Notes: generated by a model from the sequence alone, not told the origin. A stretch of DNA of 64,000 bases from Pseudomonadaceae bacterium (GCA_024743175.1 JANSXA010000011.1:62001-126000); one strand, 5' to 3'. Counted from the stretch's first letter, positions 19,207 through 28,893 are shown. Numbers and translations are program-made.

Positions 19207-20480
19207 AAAACAAAAACAAAAAAGCCATTTCCATTGCGTTGGCGGCGGCGACATCCAGCCTGCTTGCAAATGCTGCAGTTGGCGAGGAGAACGATGTTGG
19301 CTGGGAAATCGATACCTCCGTGCTGTATTACGGTGAACAGGATGATCGTGTTGAGGACACCAGTCTTGCTCTGCGGATTGCGCGAAGATTTGAAGACGGC
19401 AGAGCTTTCGTTGCGGGTTTAAGCACCGATTCTCTGACGGGTGCTTCGCCGACAGGTGCCGTGCCTCTGAACGAACCGCAGACGTTTACGCGTCCATCAG
19501 CGCGGGGTCAGTACGTGACTCAACCTGGCGAAATTCCGCTGGATGACAGTTTCAAAGACAGTCGTGTTGCCGGCTACGTGAGCTGGACCCAACCGTTTGG
19601 AGAAAACTGGACAGCCAACGTCGGTGCTTCTTTCTCGACCGAATACGACTACGAACACTTGGGTTTTAATGCATCCCTTGCTCGGGACTTCAACAACAAA
19701 AACACCACGGTCGCAGCGGGTTTTGCTTATGCTCAGGATGAACTGGATCCTGAAGGCGGCGCGCCAATGCCCTTAAGTGAGATGCGTGGCGTTGGCGATA
19801 CATCCAATAAACTCAGTGGCACCCAGGATAAAAGCGTCACAGATCTGCTGATTGGCGTAACCCAGATATTGAACGAGCGCATGCTGCTGCAGGTGAACTA
19901 TTCGTTCAGTCAGTCGGACGACTATCATAACGATCCGTTCAAGTTCCTAACAGTACTTGCTAGCAGCGGGGCTCCAGTGGTGGGCCCGGATGGCCTGTAC
20001 AGCTACCGCTTCGAAAGCCGGCCGGATGAACGAACCAAGCACAGCCTCTTTACGAAGTTGAAGACCTATATTGGTGGTGGCGCGCTGGATACGTCTTATC
20101 GTTTCATGACGGATGACTGGGGTATCAATTCGCATACGCTCGACATGCGTTATCGTTTCAATATTTCAGAGAGGAACTATATAGAACCCCATTTACGCTT
20201 TTATCAGCAGAGTGAAGCGGATTTTTATCAGGCTAATCTGATTGCCGGGGACACAGTGCCTAATGAAGCGTCAGCTGATTACAGGCTGGCAGAATTCACC
20301 GGCACAACTTTCGGCGTAAAGGTGGGCCATAAGTTCAACAACGGAAACGAAGCGTCTGCAAGGCTGGAGTGGTACAACCAGGATGGAACAGCAAAGCTTG
20401 CTGGTGTACCCGGGGGTGCTAACGTGTTCCCTGAGCTGGATGCAGTCATCTTCCAGGTCAGTTATCGGTTTCATCTGTAG
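19197..20480 (+). CDS. DUF3570 domain outer-membrane beta-barrel-like protein
   Basis: Signal peptide, DSLTGASPTGA motif, repeated amphipathic strands, C-terminal VSYRFHL; overlaps DUF4266 stop. Confidence 0.88.
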   Translation: MQLKNKNKKAISIALAAATSSLLANAAVGEENDVGWEIDTSVLYYGEQDDRVEDTSLALRIARRFEDGRAFVAGLSTDSLTGASPTGAVPLNEPQTFTRPSARGQYVTQPGEIPLDDSFKDSRVAGYVSWTQPFGENWTANVGASFSTEYDYEHLGFNASLARDFNNKNTTVAAGFAYAQDELDPEGGAPMPLSEMRGVGDTSNKLSGTQDKSVTDLLIGVTQILNERMLLQVNYSFSQSDDYHNDPFKFLTVLASSGAPVVGPDGLYSYRFESRPDERTKHSLFTKLKTYIGGGALDTSYRFMTDDWGINSHTLDMRYRFNISERNYIEPHLRFYQQSEADFYQANLIAGDTVPNEASADYRLAEFTGTTFGVKVGHKFNNGNEASARLEWYNQDGTAKLAGVPGGANVFPELDAVIFQVSYRFHL

Positions 20481-20495
20481 CAGCAGCGACGTATT

Positions 20496-21437
20496 TTGAC
20501 TGCTGACTTCAATACAGTGAATGCTGCGCCTGAGCCTTTAGCGTTCGGGTCACGGCAGACCACGATTACGCCCAAAAACGGCTACTATCTCGGTGAGTTT
20601 CTTGCCATGGGTTGTCCCTGTCAGGTGCTTATGGAAACGGATGATGTCCAGTTTGCAGAGCACTTGCTGGCAAAAGTCAGGGATGAAGCCTGGCGCATTG
20701 AAGCGCGTTGGAGTCGGTATCTGTCCACCAGTCTGGTGCAGAAGATTAATCATGCACCGGCGGAGATGCATGCCCTGGATGCGGAATCGGCTTCGTTGAT
20801 CGACTACTGCTATCAGCTCTGGCGGCTCAGTGACGGTGCTTTTGACATCACCAGCGGGGTGTTGCGACAGGTCTGGAACTTTGACGGTGGAGACAGCGTG
20901 CCTGCGCAAGCTGCCGTAGAGGACATGCTGCAATACGTGGGCTGGCACAAAGTTTCATGGCAGTCACCCAATCTCCAGATGTTGCCCAGCATGCAGATAG
21001 ACCTTGGTGGGGTGGGTAAAGAATACGCTGTTGATCTTTGCGCAAAACGCCTGCACGAGCATAGTGACATCAGTTGTCTGGTTAATTTTGGTGGTGACTG
21101 TGCAGTGAGTCGTGCTCGCAAACTCGCGCCAGGATGGGATGTCGGTATCGAGTCGACGGCATCTGTTGGCCAGGTGCGCAGCCGCGTGTTGCTGCAGGAA
21201 GGTGCGCTGGCCACGAGTGGAAACTCGCATCGTTTTGTCTGGCATAACGGTAAACGCCTCAGTCATATACTTGATGCGCGAACTGGCTGGCCGGTGTCCA
21301 ATGCACCTCGATCAGTCACGGTGCAGGCTAATACATGTCTTGAAGCGGGTATGTTTGCAACGCTGGCGTGTTTAAATGGCGGCACAGCGAGAGAGTTTCT
21401 CGACCAGAGTGATGTTACGCACTGGCTGCAGGCATGA
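20496..21437 (+). CDS. apbE: FAD:protein FMN transferase (ApbE family)
   Basis: MGCPCQVLME, DLGGVGKEYAVD, NFGGDCAV, ATSGNSHR, HILDARTGWPVSN. Confidence 0.92.
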   Translation: MTADFNTVNAAPEPLAFGSRQTTITPKNGYYLGEFLAMGCPCQVLMETDDVQFAEHLLAKVRDEAWRIEARWSRYLSTSLVQKINHAPAEMHALDAESASLIDYCYQLWRLSDGAFDITSGVLRQVWNFDGGDSVPAQAAVEDMLQYVGWHKVSWQSPNLQMLPSMQIDLGGVGKEYAVDLCAKRLHEHSDISCLVNFGGDCAVSRARKLAPGWDVGIESTASVGQVRSRVLLQEGALATSGNSHRFVWHNGKRLSHILDARTGWPVSNAPRSVTVQANTCLEAGMFATLACLNGGTAREFLDQSDVTHWLQA

Positions 21438-21451
21438 TCGTGCGAGTGAGC

Positions 21452-23440
21452 TTAATCGCCCATGTGTTTGGCTAAAAACTGCTCCAGCGCCTGCAGATAT
21501 TCCAGACGATGTGCCTGCAGGCTTAAGAAATGATCACCGTTGGGCTGCTCAATGTATTGATGTTCGATGTCCGCTTCGACCAGCTTGTCTACCAGGTTCC
21601 GAGATTGTTCGATCATTACGGATCTGTCGACGTCACCGTGTACCAGAAGTAAAGGCACCTGTATTTTCTCTACATTCTCAATCGGCGAGTTCTGCACAAG
21701 TGCATCCCCTTTTGGCAGCCGCGCTGTAGATAATCTTCCGAAGCGAAAGTTAAACAAGCGGCTGCGCAGGTCGGCGAGGTCTGTCACACCTGCAAACGAG
21801 ATGGCGCAGCGTAATTTCTCAGGCGTTTTGTACGCTGCAACCAGAGCGACATAACCGCCGTAGCTGCCACCATGGATGCAGACCTTGTTGGCGTCAGTCA
21901 GTTTCTGTTCAATCATCCAGTCGAGACCATCAATAACGTCATCCTGCATCAGGCCGCCCCATTGTTCGAATCCGGCGGCAGTGTAAGCGTCACCGTATCC
22001 CGTGCTGCCGCGAAAATTCGGCTTCAGAATGGCATAGCCGCGATCGATGAAGTATTGATTCAAGAAAAAGTAGCGGCCGTCGTCTTCGGACCATGGACCG
22101 CCATGTGGATCAATAATGGTTGGATAAGGACCGTTCTGACGAGGACCAGGTAAGGCCAGGTAGGCGGGAATAATCTGCCCATCGCGCGCTGTATAAGTAA
22201 CATATTCGAATTTGACGTTGGCGCCTTGTCTGAAGTCACTCAGTTTAACCAACGAGCGGTCGGCAACAGAGTAGCGGTACACTGCTTGTGCGATGCCATT
22301 GCCCTGTGCGGCCAGGATAAAATGTGACAGTGAAGGTGTGGTGCTCCAGATGTCCACAAACCTCGGATTACCGAGTGTAGTACTGACACTTTCGATAGCA
22401 CTTTGCAGCTCTTTGTTGAACCAGGTGAGCTCTGGACCATCTTCGTTGTAGCCCGCGTATAGAATTTGTTGTGTCGGGGAGTGATTGTAGAAGCGTGTGA
22501 CGTCAAATTCGGTATCCTGGAATAACGTTTCGATGACTTGTCCGGTTGCGATAGCCACCCGATACAATCCTTGGGTGTCTGCACCGTCATGGTTTGCGAT
22601 GACGTAAACGGATTTATTGTCCGGTGCAATGGTCAGTAAAGTGGGCTGATCAAGCCCATTCAGATGGCTGATGCTGATGCTTGTACGTTTGCCATTAGCG
22701 TAGCTGTACGCCACCCCTTCACCGTTGCTGGTCCGCCCTGTCGCAAACCGCAGCTCACCGTCCCGGTCCGCATACCATCGATAAATCGAGCTGAGAAACC
22801 GCTGCTCGCGTTTGAGCTCATTGGTGTAGATATTGAGTTTGTATACCGATGGGTGGAGGCGGTCTTCCCTGGCCACCTGCACCATGATGTGCTTTGGATC
22901 GTCGGGTAACCAACTGATCACATCATCCTGGTTTGGAGAATTCCATTGCAGATCGCCACCCAAACGAGATTTTGCTTCAGGAATAAGTTGTAGCTGATTG
23001 CGCCCATCAGTATCGATTGCCAACAGCCGTGTTGCGACGGTTCTACCATCACGATATGCACGTCCGCCAAGTCCAATGGTGCCGGCGCGCAGGACGATAT
23101 AGCTGCGTATCGAACAGACCACTCTTGTTGGGTTGGCAAAACGACACCAGTTGAAGAGGAAGTTGTCCGGATCGGCAGCCATCAACAGTTTAGATTTGCC
23201 GCTTGTGAAATCCATCAGCACTGCGTGATAGGTACCTTGGAACGCGCGCAGCGCAATAGCCTGGTTACCGTCGGGTGATAAGCTGATGCTTTGAAAGGGC
23301 GGCAACTCTGCAAACACATCGATTGGCGTCGGGGTGCCATTATGTTTGTCAGCTAAATTTGCTTCTGCGTATGTGCTGGCGAGGCAGCCACAGAATATGA
23401 GGCCTGTTAGCAGGCTCAGTAAACAGCGGTTGATCACCAT
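21452..23440 (-). CDS. S9 family prolyl oligopeptidase-like peptidase
   Basis: C-terminal HGGSYGGYVALVAAYKTPEKLRCAISFAGVTDL; signal peptide. Confidence 0.92.
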   Translation of the reverse strand: MVINRCLLSLLTGLIFCGCLASTYAEANLADKHNGTPTPIDVFAELPPFQSISLSPDGNQAIALRAFQGTYHAVLMDFTSGKSKLLMAADPDNFLFNWCRFANPTRVVCSIRSYIVLRAGTIGLGGRAYRDGRTVATRLLAIDTDGRNQLQLIPEAKSRLGGDLQWNSPNQDDVISWLPDDPKHIMVQVAREDRLHPSVYKLNIYTNELKREQRFLSSIYRWYADRDGELRFATGRTSNGEGVAYSYANGKRTSISISHLNGLDQPTLLTIAPDNKSVYVIANHDGADTQGLYRVAIATGQVIETLFQDTEFDVTRFYNHSPTQQILYAGYNEDGPELTWFNKELQSAIESVSTTLGNPRFVDIWSTTPSLSHFILAAQGNGIAQAVYRYSVADRSLVKLSDFRQGANVKFEYVTYTARDGQIIPAYLALPGPRQNGPYPTIIDPHGGPWSEDDGRYFFLNQYFIDRGYAILKPNFRGSTGYGDAYTAAGFEQWGGLMQDDVIDGLDWMIEQKLTDANKVCIHGGSYGGYVALVAAYKTPEKLRCAISFAGVTDLADLRSRLFNFRFGRLSTARLPKGDALVQNSPIENVEKIQVPLLLVHGDVDRSVMIEQSRNLVDKLVEADIEHQYIEQPNGDHFLSLQAHRLEYLQALEQFLAKHMGD

Positions 23441-23642
23441 CTTTATGTACCCCTCCATTTCCCGTTTGCAGTATGCGAAAAAAAGTGGCCAATGACGAGG
23501 GCGTACTGTTCTGGTGTTTAAAGCGTGTCGATTGCCCCGATCAGGTCTACACAGGAGTCGGCGCAGTTTTTACTCTCAACGTGGTGATCAGCGTGCTTGC
23601 GACACTCTTCCCCATACCGGATAGGTGTGAGTGAAACGAGTC

Positions 23643-24149
23643 TCAGTCCGGACGTCGTAGGAGATTGATCATCATTTCTCCTTCTGCCTGAGCCAGTATG
23701 GTCGGCGCCAGATGCGCACGTTTGCTGCCCAGTCTTTCTCTAATCCAATCTTCCCAGCCATCTAATATCTGCTTCGCGGTAGATTTATAAGGACCCGTAT
23801 CGCGCATTGCCAGGCCGATGATTTCGAACCAGAGTTTTTGTCCCGGATGGGCTGCTGGATCTTCACCCATGAGCCGTAAGGCATCCAGAATCTGCTGGCC
23901 GGAAACCTGGCCGCGAGGCAGCACGTTTTCGAGGCTGCCGACCAGGCCGCTGGCAATCAACAATAACGCCTGAGCAATCAGTTCTTCTTTGGTCTCAAAA
24001 TAATACATCAGCATGCGGTCGCTCATGCCAACACTTTTTGCCAGTGCCCTTAAAGCGCTGTTATGGATGCCGTTTTCCACAAGATGTTGCGCAACGGCTT
24101 GCACAATTTCCTGCCTTCGGTTTTCTTTGTCAGTAGTTGCGCGTGTCAA
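23643..24149 (-). CDS. TetR/AcrR family transcriptional regulator
   Basis: N-terminal HTH: RRQEIVQAVAQHLVENGIHNSALRALAKSVGMSDRMLMYYFETKEELIAQ. Confidence 0.9.
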   Translation of the reverse strand: MTRATTDKENRRQEIVQAVAQHLVENGIHNSALRALAKSVGMSDRMLMYYFETKEELIAQALLLIASGLVGSLENVLPRGQVSGQQILDALRLMGEDPAAHPGQKLWFEIIGLAMRDTGPYKSTAKQILDGWEDWIRERLGSKRAHLAPTILAQAEGEMMINLLRRPD

Positions 24150-24217
24150 TGCAACAGCGTCCTGCAGTTTGTTTGCTTGAGGGTACTATATCGGATCTTG
24201 TTGACTCAGGGGCTAGT

Positions 24218-24254
24218 TGTAGCATACGCTACGTTTACTGTAGTGATCGCTACA
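24218..24254. promoter_or_regulatory. Tandem 16-bp inverted repeats, candidate TetR operators
   Basis: TGTAGCATACGCTACG (24218-24233) and TGTAGTGATCGCTACA (24239-24254), starts 21 bp apart, between divergent genes. Confidence 0.65.
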
Positions 24255-24276
24255 TATCAGCAGGAAGATACACTGA

Positions 24277-24345
24277 TGACCACACTTGAAACTGTAATGA
24301 CGTTTATACGCGATGTTGAAACACTTATGGGAGGCGCACAATGAG
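24277..24345 (+). CDS. Short ORF (22 aa), MTTLETVMTFIRDVETLMGGAQ
   Basis: ATG to TGA with ATGA overlap into the next gene, downstream of the operators. Confidence 0.35.
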
Positions 24346-24685
24346 TTTGTTCAAAGCCTTGCTGGTTGCCATGTTCCTGGGATTGTTAGCGTATACAGGT
24401 ATAGCGGTTGTAAATGACGGCTTTGATCTGGTTACACCGTTTTTCTCTGATCTGACTTCGCTCAAGTGGCCCGGGCAGTTTAACGCTGACTTTCTCACCT
24501 ACCTGTGGCTGTCAGCGCTCTGGATAGCGTGGCGACACAAATTTTCCGGCGGCGGAATTGTGCTTGCTCTGGTTGCCTCAGTTGCTGGGATTCTGTTTTT
24601 CAGTGTGTACCTGCTTGTCAGCCTGGCGAGAGCCGAGGGTGACATGGCACGTCTGCTGCTCGGTGAACACTACACCAGTGACTGA
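24341..24685 (+). CDS. Small membrane protein (DUF2834-like)
   Basis: Three hydrophobic helices; WPGQFNADFLTYLWLSALWIAWRHKFS. Confidence 0.7.
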   Translation: MSLFKALLVAMFLGLLAYTGIAVVNDGFDLVTPFFSDLTSLKWPGQFNADFLTYLWLSALWIAWRHKFSGGGIVLALVASVAGILFFSVYLLVSLARAEGDMARLLLGEHYTSD

Positions 24686-24749
24686 AAGTCACAGCAGACC
24701 GGGCGGTCGGCACTTTTGCCGACTGCCTGAATTTCGATGTTTCGCTGGT

Positions 24750-25178
24750 TTATTCCTGGAGTTGAGTGCCCGAGCCGCCAAACTCCTTGGGCATATCTTT
24801 CCACTTCGGTAGCCCGTCCTTCACAGACAGCGTTTTCTCGCCGTAGAAAATGTGCATGGTGCCCTGGTGCTCTAAACCCTCAACGACATTCAAATAGACA
24901 TCTGTCATGTTCATATCTGGATGCTCACTCATAATGTGGCCGCCACAATCGGTGCAGAACTTGCGATGGCTTGCTGGCGTCTTGGCAAACGAGCCGATCT
25001 TTTCCGCACCTTCAGTCACTTTGACGGCTTCGGGTGGCCACAGACTGAAAGCGTTTACTGGCGCGCCTGCCCATTCCGCGCAATCTGTGCAGTGGCAGTA
25101 ACCCATCATGTTTGGCTCTCCGCTGACCGTGAATTTCACAGCCCCGCAAAAACAGCTGCCGTTGTGTACGTTGCTCAT
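24750..25178 (-). CDS. GFA (CENP-V/Gfa) family zinc-binding protein
   Basis: GSCFCGAVKFTVSGEP, CHCTDC, KFCTDCGGHI. Confidence 0.93.
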   Translation of the reverse strand: MSNVHNGSCFCGAVKFTVSGEPNMMGYCHCTDCAEWAGAPVNAFSLWPPEAVKVTEGAEKIGSFAKTPASHRKFCTDCGGHIMSEHPDMNMTDVYLNVVEGLEHQGTMHIFYGEKTLSVKDGLPKWKDMPKEFGGSGTQLQE

Positions 25179-25345
25179 ATCCCCTCCGGTTGTCACCTCA
25201 TTAATGGAAAGAGTTTGACCCAGATTGTTGCATTTGCAAAGCCTGGCTGAGGCTGCAAAGACGATGAATATTTATCGTGCAAAGCGCGCCAAAAGAATTA
25301 GACTGCGCCGCCTTTTTTAAGGCGTGTCATGAGTTCTGAGTCTCG

Positions 25346-26032
25346 TTGGAGTTGGTGATGGGTTTTGAAGTTCCGCAAAGCGAAGTACTGAATGTACAGC
25401 CACAGTATTGTTTGTTCGACGCTATGGCCGATGCGCTGGCAGGCCCAGGCTGGGGGGCCTTTCCCAGTGCCTTGAGCGATGAAGTGCTGAATGAGCTGTG
25501 CAGAATTGCGCACTCGAAAGAATACAACAGACCGGCCAGAATTGGCCGGCGCCGCAAGCAGCAGCACAACCCGCAGATTCGCCGGGACAACATCGTCTGG
25601 ATAGATGGCAGCCATCCAACCCAGCAGGCCTGGCTTGACTGGAGTGCTCAACTTCAGCTCTGGCTGAATCGCTCGCTGATGATCGGTCTATCCTTCTTTG
25701 AAAGTCACTTTGCCTCATATGCTCCAGGTGGCTTCTACGCCAAACATCTGGATATTTTCAAGGGTCCGAACCAGCAGATGCTCTCCGAGCGGGCAGTGAG
25801 TGTTGTTCTCTATCTGAACCCCAACTGGATACCTGGTCACGGTGGTGAGCTTGTGTTGTACGGACGTGACGGGGAAGTTTTGATAGAAATTGCCCCGACC
25901 ATGGGCACAATTGTACTTTTCAACAGCGCGGACTTTTTGCACGAAGTGCTGCCCGCCGGTGAGCAGCGTTTCAGTATTGCGGGTTGGTTTCATCGTCAGC
26001 CGGCATCTGCTCTGGCTTTACCGGTGGCGTGA
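25346..26032 (+). CDS. 2OG-Fe(II) oxygenase (prolyl 4-hydroxylase-like)
   Basis: FYAKHLDIF (HxD), SVVLYLNPNWIPGHGGELVLYG, FLHEVLPAGEQRFSIAGWF. Confidence 0.85.
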   Translation: MELVMGFEVPQSEVLNVQPQYCLFDAMADALAGPGWGAFPSALSDEVLNELCRIAHSKEYNRPARIGRRRKQQHNPQIRRDNIVWIDGSHPTQQAWLDWSAQLQLWLNRSLMIGLSFFESHFASYAPGGFYAKHLDIFKGPNQQMLSERAVSVVLYLNPNWIPGHGGELVLYGRDGEVLIEIAPTMGTIVLFNSADFLHEVLPAGEQRFSIAGWFHRQPASALALPVA

Positions 26033-27472
26033 ATGTCCAGGTCTCAGGTGCCGTCGAGCTTGAAGCCCATATACTCGTCAGATCCCGAAACGGAGAAGTC
26101 GCTACGCCATTCAATAAAGGATGGTGTCTACTACTCGGCCATGATTGGTGGCGGTGAAAGCTATTTCTCCGCATTTGCCATTTTTTTGCAGGCAAGTACT
26201 ACCGTTGTCGGCTTGTTGGCTTCCCTGCCACCGCTGCTGGCTTCGACTTTTCAATTGCTCTCAGCCTGGCTGGGGCGGAAAAGAGGCAAACGCAAGCAGA
26301 TAGTTTTAGCAGGTGCGCTGATTCAGGCCGTGTGCCTGATTCCGATTGCGCTGCTACCGCTTTATACCTCTGAGTATTCAGCGGTATGGCTGATCCCTCT
26401 GGTATTCCTCTATTTTTGTGGGCCCAACCTGGCATCACCCCAGTGGAACAGTCTGGTTGGAGAATTGTTGCCGGAAGCCAGGCGTGGTCGATTTTTCGCG
26501 GAGCGGACTAAGCTATCCAGCGTTGCCTCGGTTTGCGCGTTGGCGATGGCAGGCTTCTGTCTTGAGGCTGCAGATCGTAGCGGCTATGCCTATTGGGGAT
26601 TTCTAACAATATTTGTCTGCGCTTCAGGTGCGCGCCTGATGTCCTTTTATCATTTAAGTCGCATGCACGAACCGAGTAGCAAAGTCGCTGTGCTGGCTTT
26701 ACCGGAGGAAGAAAATTTCTGGCGTAAATTGCAAAAGACAAAACTGCTTAAGTTCTCGCTGTTCTTTGCTTTTATGCAGTTTTCGGTAGCTATTTCCGGG
26801 CCCTATTTCACGTTGTACATGCTCAGAGATCTGCAGTTCAGTTATCTGGAGTTTATGTTCATATCAGCGGTTTCGATCCTGGTGCAGTTTTTAACATTAA
26901 ATCGCTGGGGCCGCTTATCTGATCTGTTTGGAAACCGACTTATTCTGATTACTACCGGATGCATCATTACGGTGATTCCTTCGCTGTGGTTGGTCTCTCC
27001 ACACTTTGTATGGATTCTCATTGTGCAGATGATCAGTGGTCTGGGCTGGGCGGGTTTCACATTAAGTTCAACGGCGTTTGTGTTTGACCTGACACCAACA
27101 GCGCATCGTGCCACCTTGTTTGCAGCCCACAATGTGCTGGCAGCAGTGGCCGTTTTCCTGGGTGCTTCAACCGGTGCCGCAATTGCTGCATTGGTGCCTG
27201 TTCAGTTTGTGCTGGTGGGGGAAACATTCACTCTACTGACGCCACTGTACTGGTTATTCGGCGCCTCCTGTCTGATGCGTATTGTGGTTGCGCTGTCGTT
27301 CCTGCCGTTCCTGAAAGAGGTACGTCGGGTGCGTCCGATGTCAGTTGGCGGAGTGATTTTTCGTGTCACCCGCCTGCAGCCGATAGGTGGGCTGGTCTAC
27401 GAGGTGGTTGGGCGTCTACGAGCACCCAAGCAGGCGAAGCATCAGACCGAAGACGCCGATTCAGAAGAATGA
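26033..27472 (+). CDS. MFS transporter
   Basis: About 12 hydrophobic segments; ATG immediately after the upstream stop. Confidence 0.85.
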   Translation: MSRSQVPSSLKPIYSSDPETEKSLRHSIKDGVYYSAMIGGGESYFSAFAIFLQASTTVVGLLASLPPLLASTFQLLSAWLGRKRGKRKQIVLAGALIQAVCLIPIALLPLYTSEYSAVWLIPLVFLYFCGPNLASPQWNSLVGELLPEARRGRFFAERTKLSSVASVCALAMAGFCLEAADRSGYAYWGFLTIFVCASGARLMSFYHLSRMHEPSSKVAVLALPEEENFWRKLQKTKLLKFSLFFAFMQFSVAISGPYFTLYMLRDLQFSYLEFMFISAVSILVQFLTLNRWGRLSDLFGNRLILITTGCIITVIPSLWLVSPHFVWILIVQMISGLGWAGFTLSSTAFVFDLTPTAHRATLFAAHNVLAAVAVFLGASTGAAIAALVPVQFVLVGETFTLLTPLYWLFGASCLMRIVVALSFLPFLKEVRRVRPMSVGGVIFRVTRLQPIGGLVYEVVGRLRAPKQAKHQTEDADSEE

Positions 27473-27508
27473 ACCGACCGGTCGATAAAGTAGTTCTTGC
27501 AGGTGGTG

Positions 27509-27940
27509 CTAATGCTCTGACCGATTGCGTATCGGCGGCAATCGCCACCAGGTGACCAGCACAAGCAAGCCAAACACAGTATAAGCGGCGATAAAGACCC
27601 ACCACGGCAAATCATAGAACAGCACCTTAGACAGCCAGAACTCGACAAAAGATTTTTCGTGCGCCACTTCTCCAGCGGCCGCGCGCAATTGCTGTTCCCA
27701 AAGCGTGAGGGGGCAGAGTTTGCCCAACCAGGTCTGTACGACCACAAACGCGATAGTACTCAGGTGCACAAGGCGCAGCCAGAACCAACGAACCCATTGC
27801 CAGTTACGCAACCAGCCAACGATAATCACAAGTTGGCCTAAGACCACAAACGCGACCACAGCAGCGTGAAGAACCAGGATGGCGTCTGCCCACAGGCCCG
27901 GCATTGGCAGTTGCTCTATGAAACTATTGCTTACTATCAT
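27509..27940 (-). CDS. DUF2784 family membrane protein
   Basis: ADAILVLHAAVVAFVVLGQLVIIVGW; CPLTLWEQQLR. Confidence 0.88.
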   Translation of the reverse strand: MIVSNSFIEQLPMPGLWADAILVLHAAVVAFVVLGQLVIIVGWLRNWQWVRWFWLRLVHLSTIAFVVVQTWLGKLCPLTLWEQQLRAAAGEVAHEKSFVEFWLSKVLFYDLPWWVFIAAYTVFGLLVLVTWWRLPPIRNRSEH

Positions 27941-27969
27941 CGCTGATCACTTTCGGTTGATGCCCTATT

Positions 27970-28893
27970 ATGAGTTGCATGCTTAAATTCGCAGTGTTTG
28001 TCTATCTTGCAGGAGCGTTTGTCATGGCGCACGCAGAGCTACCTGACCATTATGCTGAATCGACAATGCTGTTTGCCCTGTCGGCTGATGGCGAACAGGA
28101 AGTATCTCTGCGTCTGGCACGTTTTCCTTTGACCGGTAAAGCGACCGTCTGGCTGCATATCGCTGATGGGGAAGCGGCATGGGCGATGGCGCATGAACAG
28201 TTTGAGAGTTCAAACCAGGCCACACCTGTAAACGAAGATGTTGCTGAGTTTGGCGCCGGGCTCGGTACCCAGACGGTGAAATTTGTCAGTCAGAAACGAA
28301 ATGGCGAGCAGATGCTTGGACATTTGAGCGCCGAGCTTCTGGCTGTTGCGAGTCGCCATCCGGAACTGGGAGAAGGTGTGGTACCTGTCAGCGTTGATCT
28401 GATGTACAGAAGTTCATCAGCGGGGTATCGCTCGGCAACCGGGCGTTGGGAGATGACTGGTTCTGTTAGCGGCACAGTGACGGTGCAGGGCAAAACAATA
28501 GTGTTCGATGATCCAGGAAAATGGCACGAGCAGATTGGCCCGCGAGCGCGATTTGCGCCCGCGTTTACTTATTTCAATGTGCAAAACGAATCTGTGGCGC
28601 TGCTTGCCATTGCATTTGCACAAGGCGTTTCAGGCTACGCTATGCTCAATGGTGAAATCTATGAACTACAGAGTTTTGAAATTCAGGGCCCCGATGCCAC
28701 CCCGCGCAAGTTCGAAGCTCAGTTTTATGATGCGCGCACTGATGAGTTACAACGAATAGAAGGGCGTGCACGCGCAGTACAACAATGGTCTGTGCCTATT
28801 GAAGGGCAGCGACGACCAGGCACTGCAGTGATTGTCGAAACAAATCTGGGTGAGATGTTTGGCTCCCTCAATGACTGGCAACCAGACAAGTAA
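27970..28893 (+). CDS. Hypothetical secreted protein (possible lipocalin/CrtC-like fold)
   Basis: Signal peptide; GKWHEQIGPRARFAPAFTYFN. Confidence 0.55.
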   Translation: MSCMLKFAVFVYLAGAFVMAHAELPDHYAESTMLFALSADGEQEVSLRLARFPLTGKATVWLHIADGEAAWAMAHEQFESSNQATPVNEDVAEFGAGLGTQTVKFVSQKRNGEQMLGHLSAELLAVASRHPELGEGVVPVSVDLMYRSSSAGYRSATGRWEMTGSVSGTVTVQGKTIVFDDPGKWHEQIGPRARFAPAFTYFNVQNESVALLAIAFAQGVSGYAMLNGEIYELQSFEIQGPDATPRKFEAQFYDARTDELQRIEGRARAVQQWSVPIEGQRRPGTAVIVETNLGEMFGSLNDWQPDK

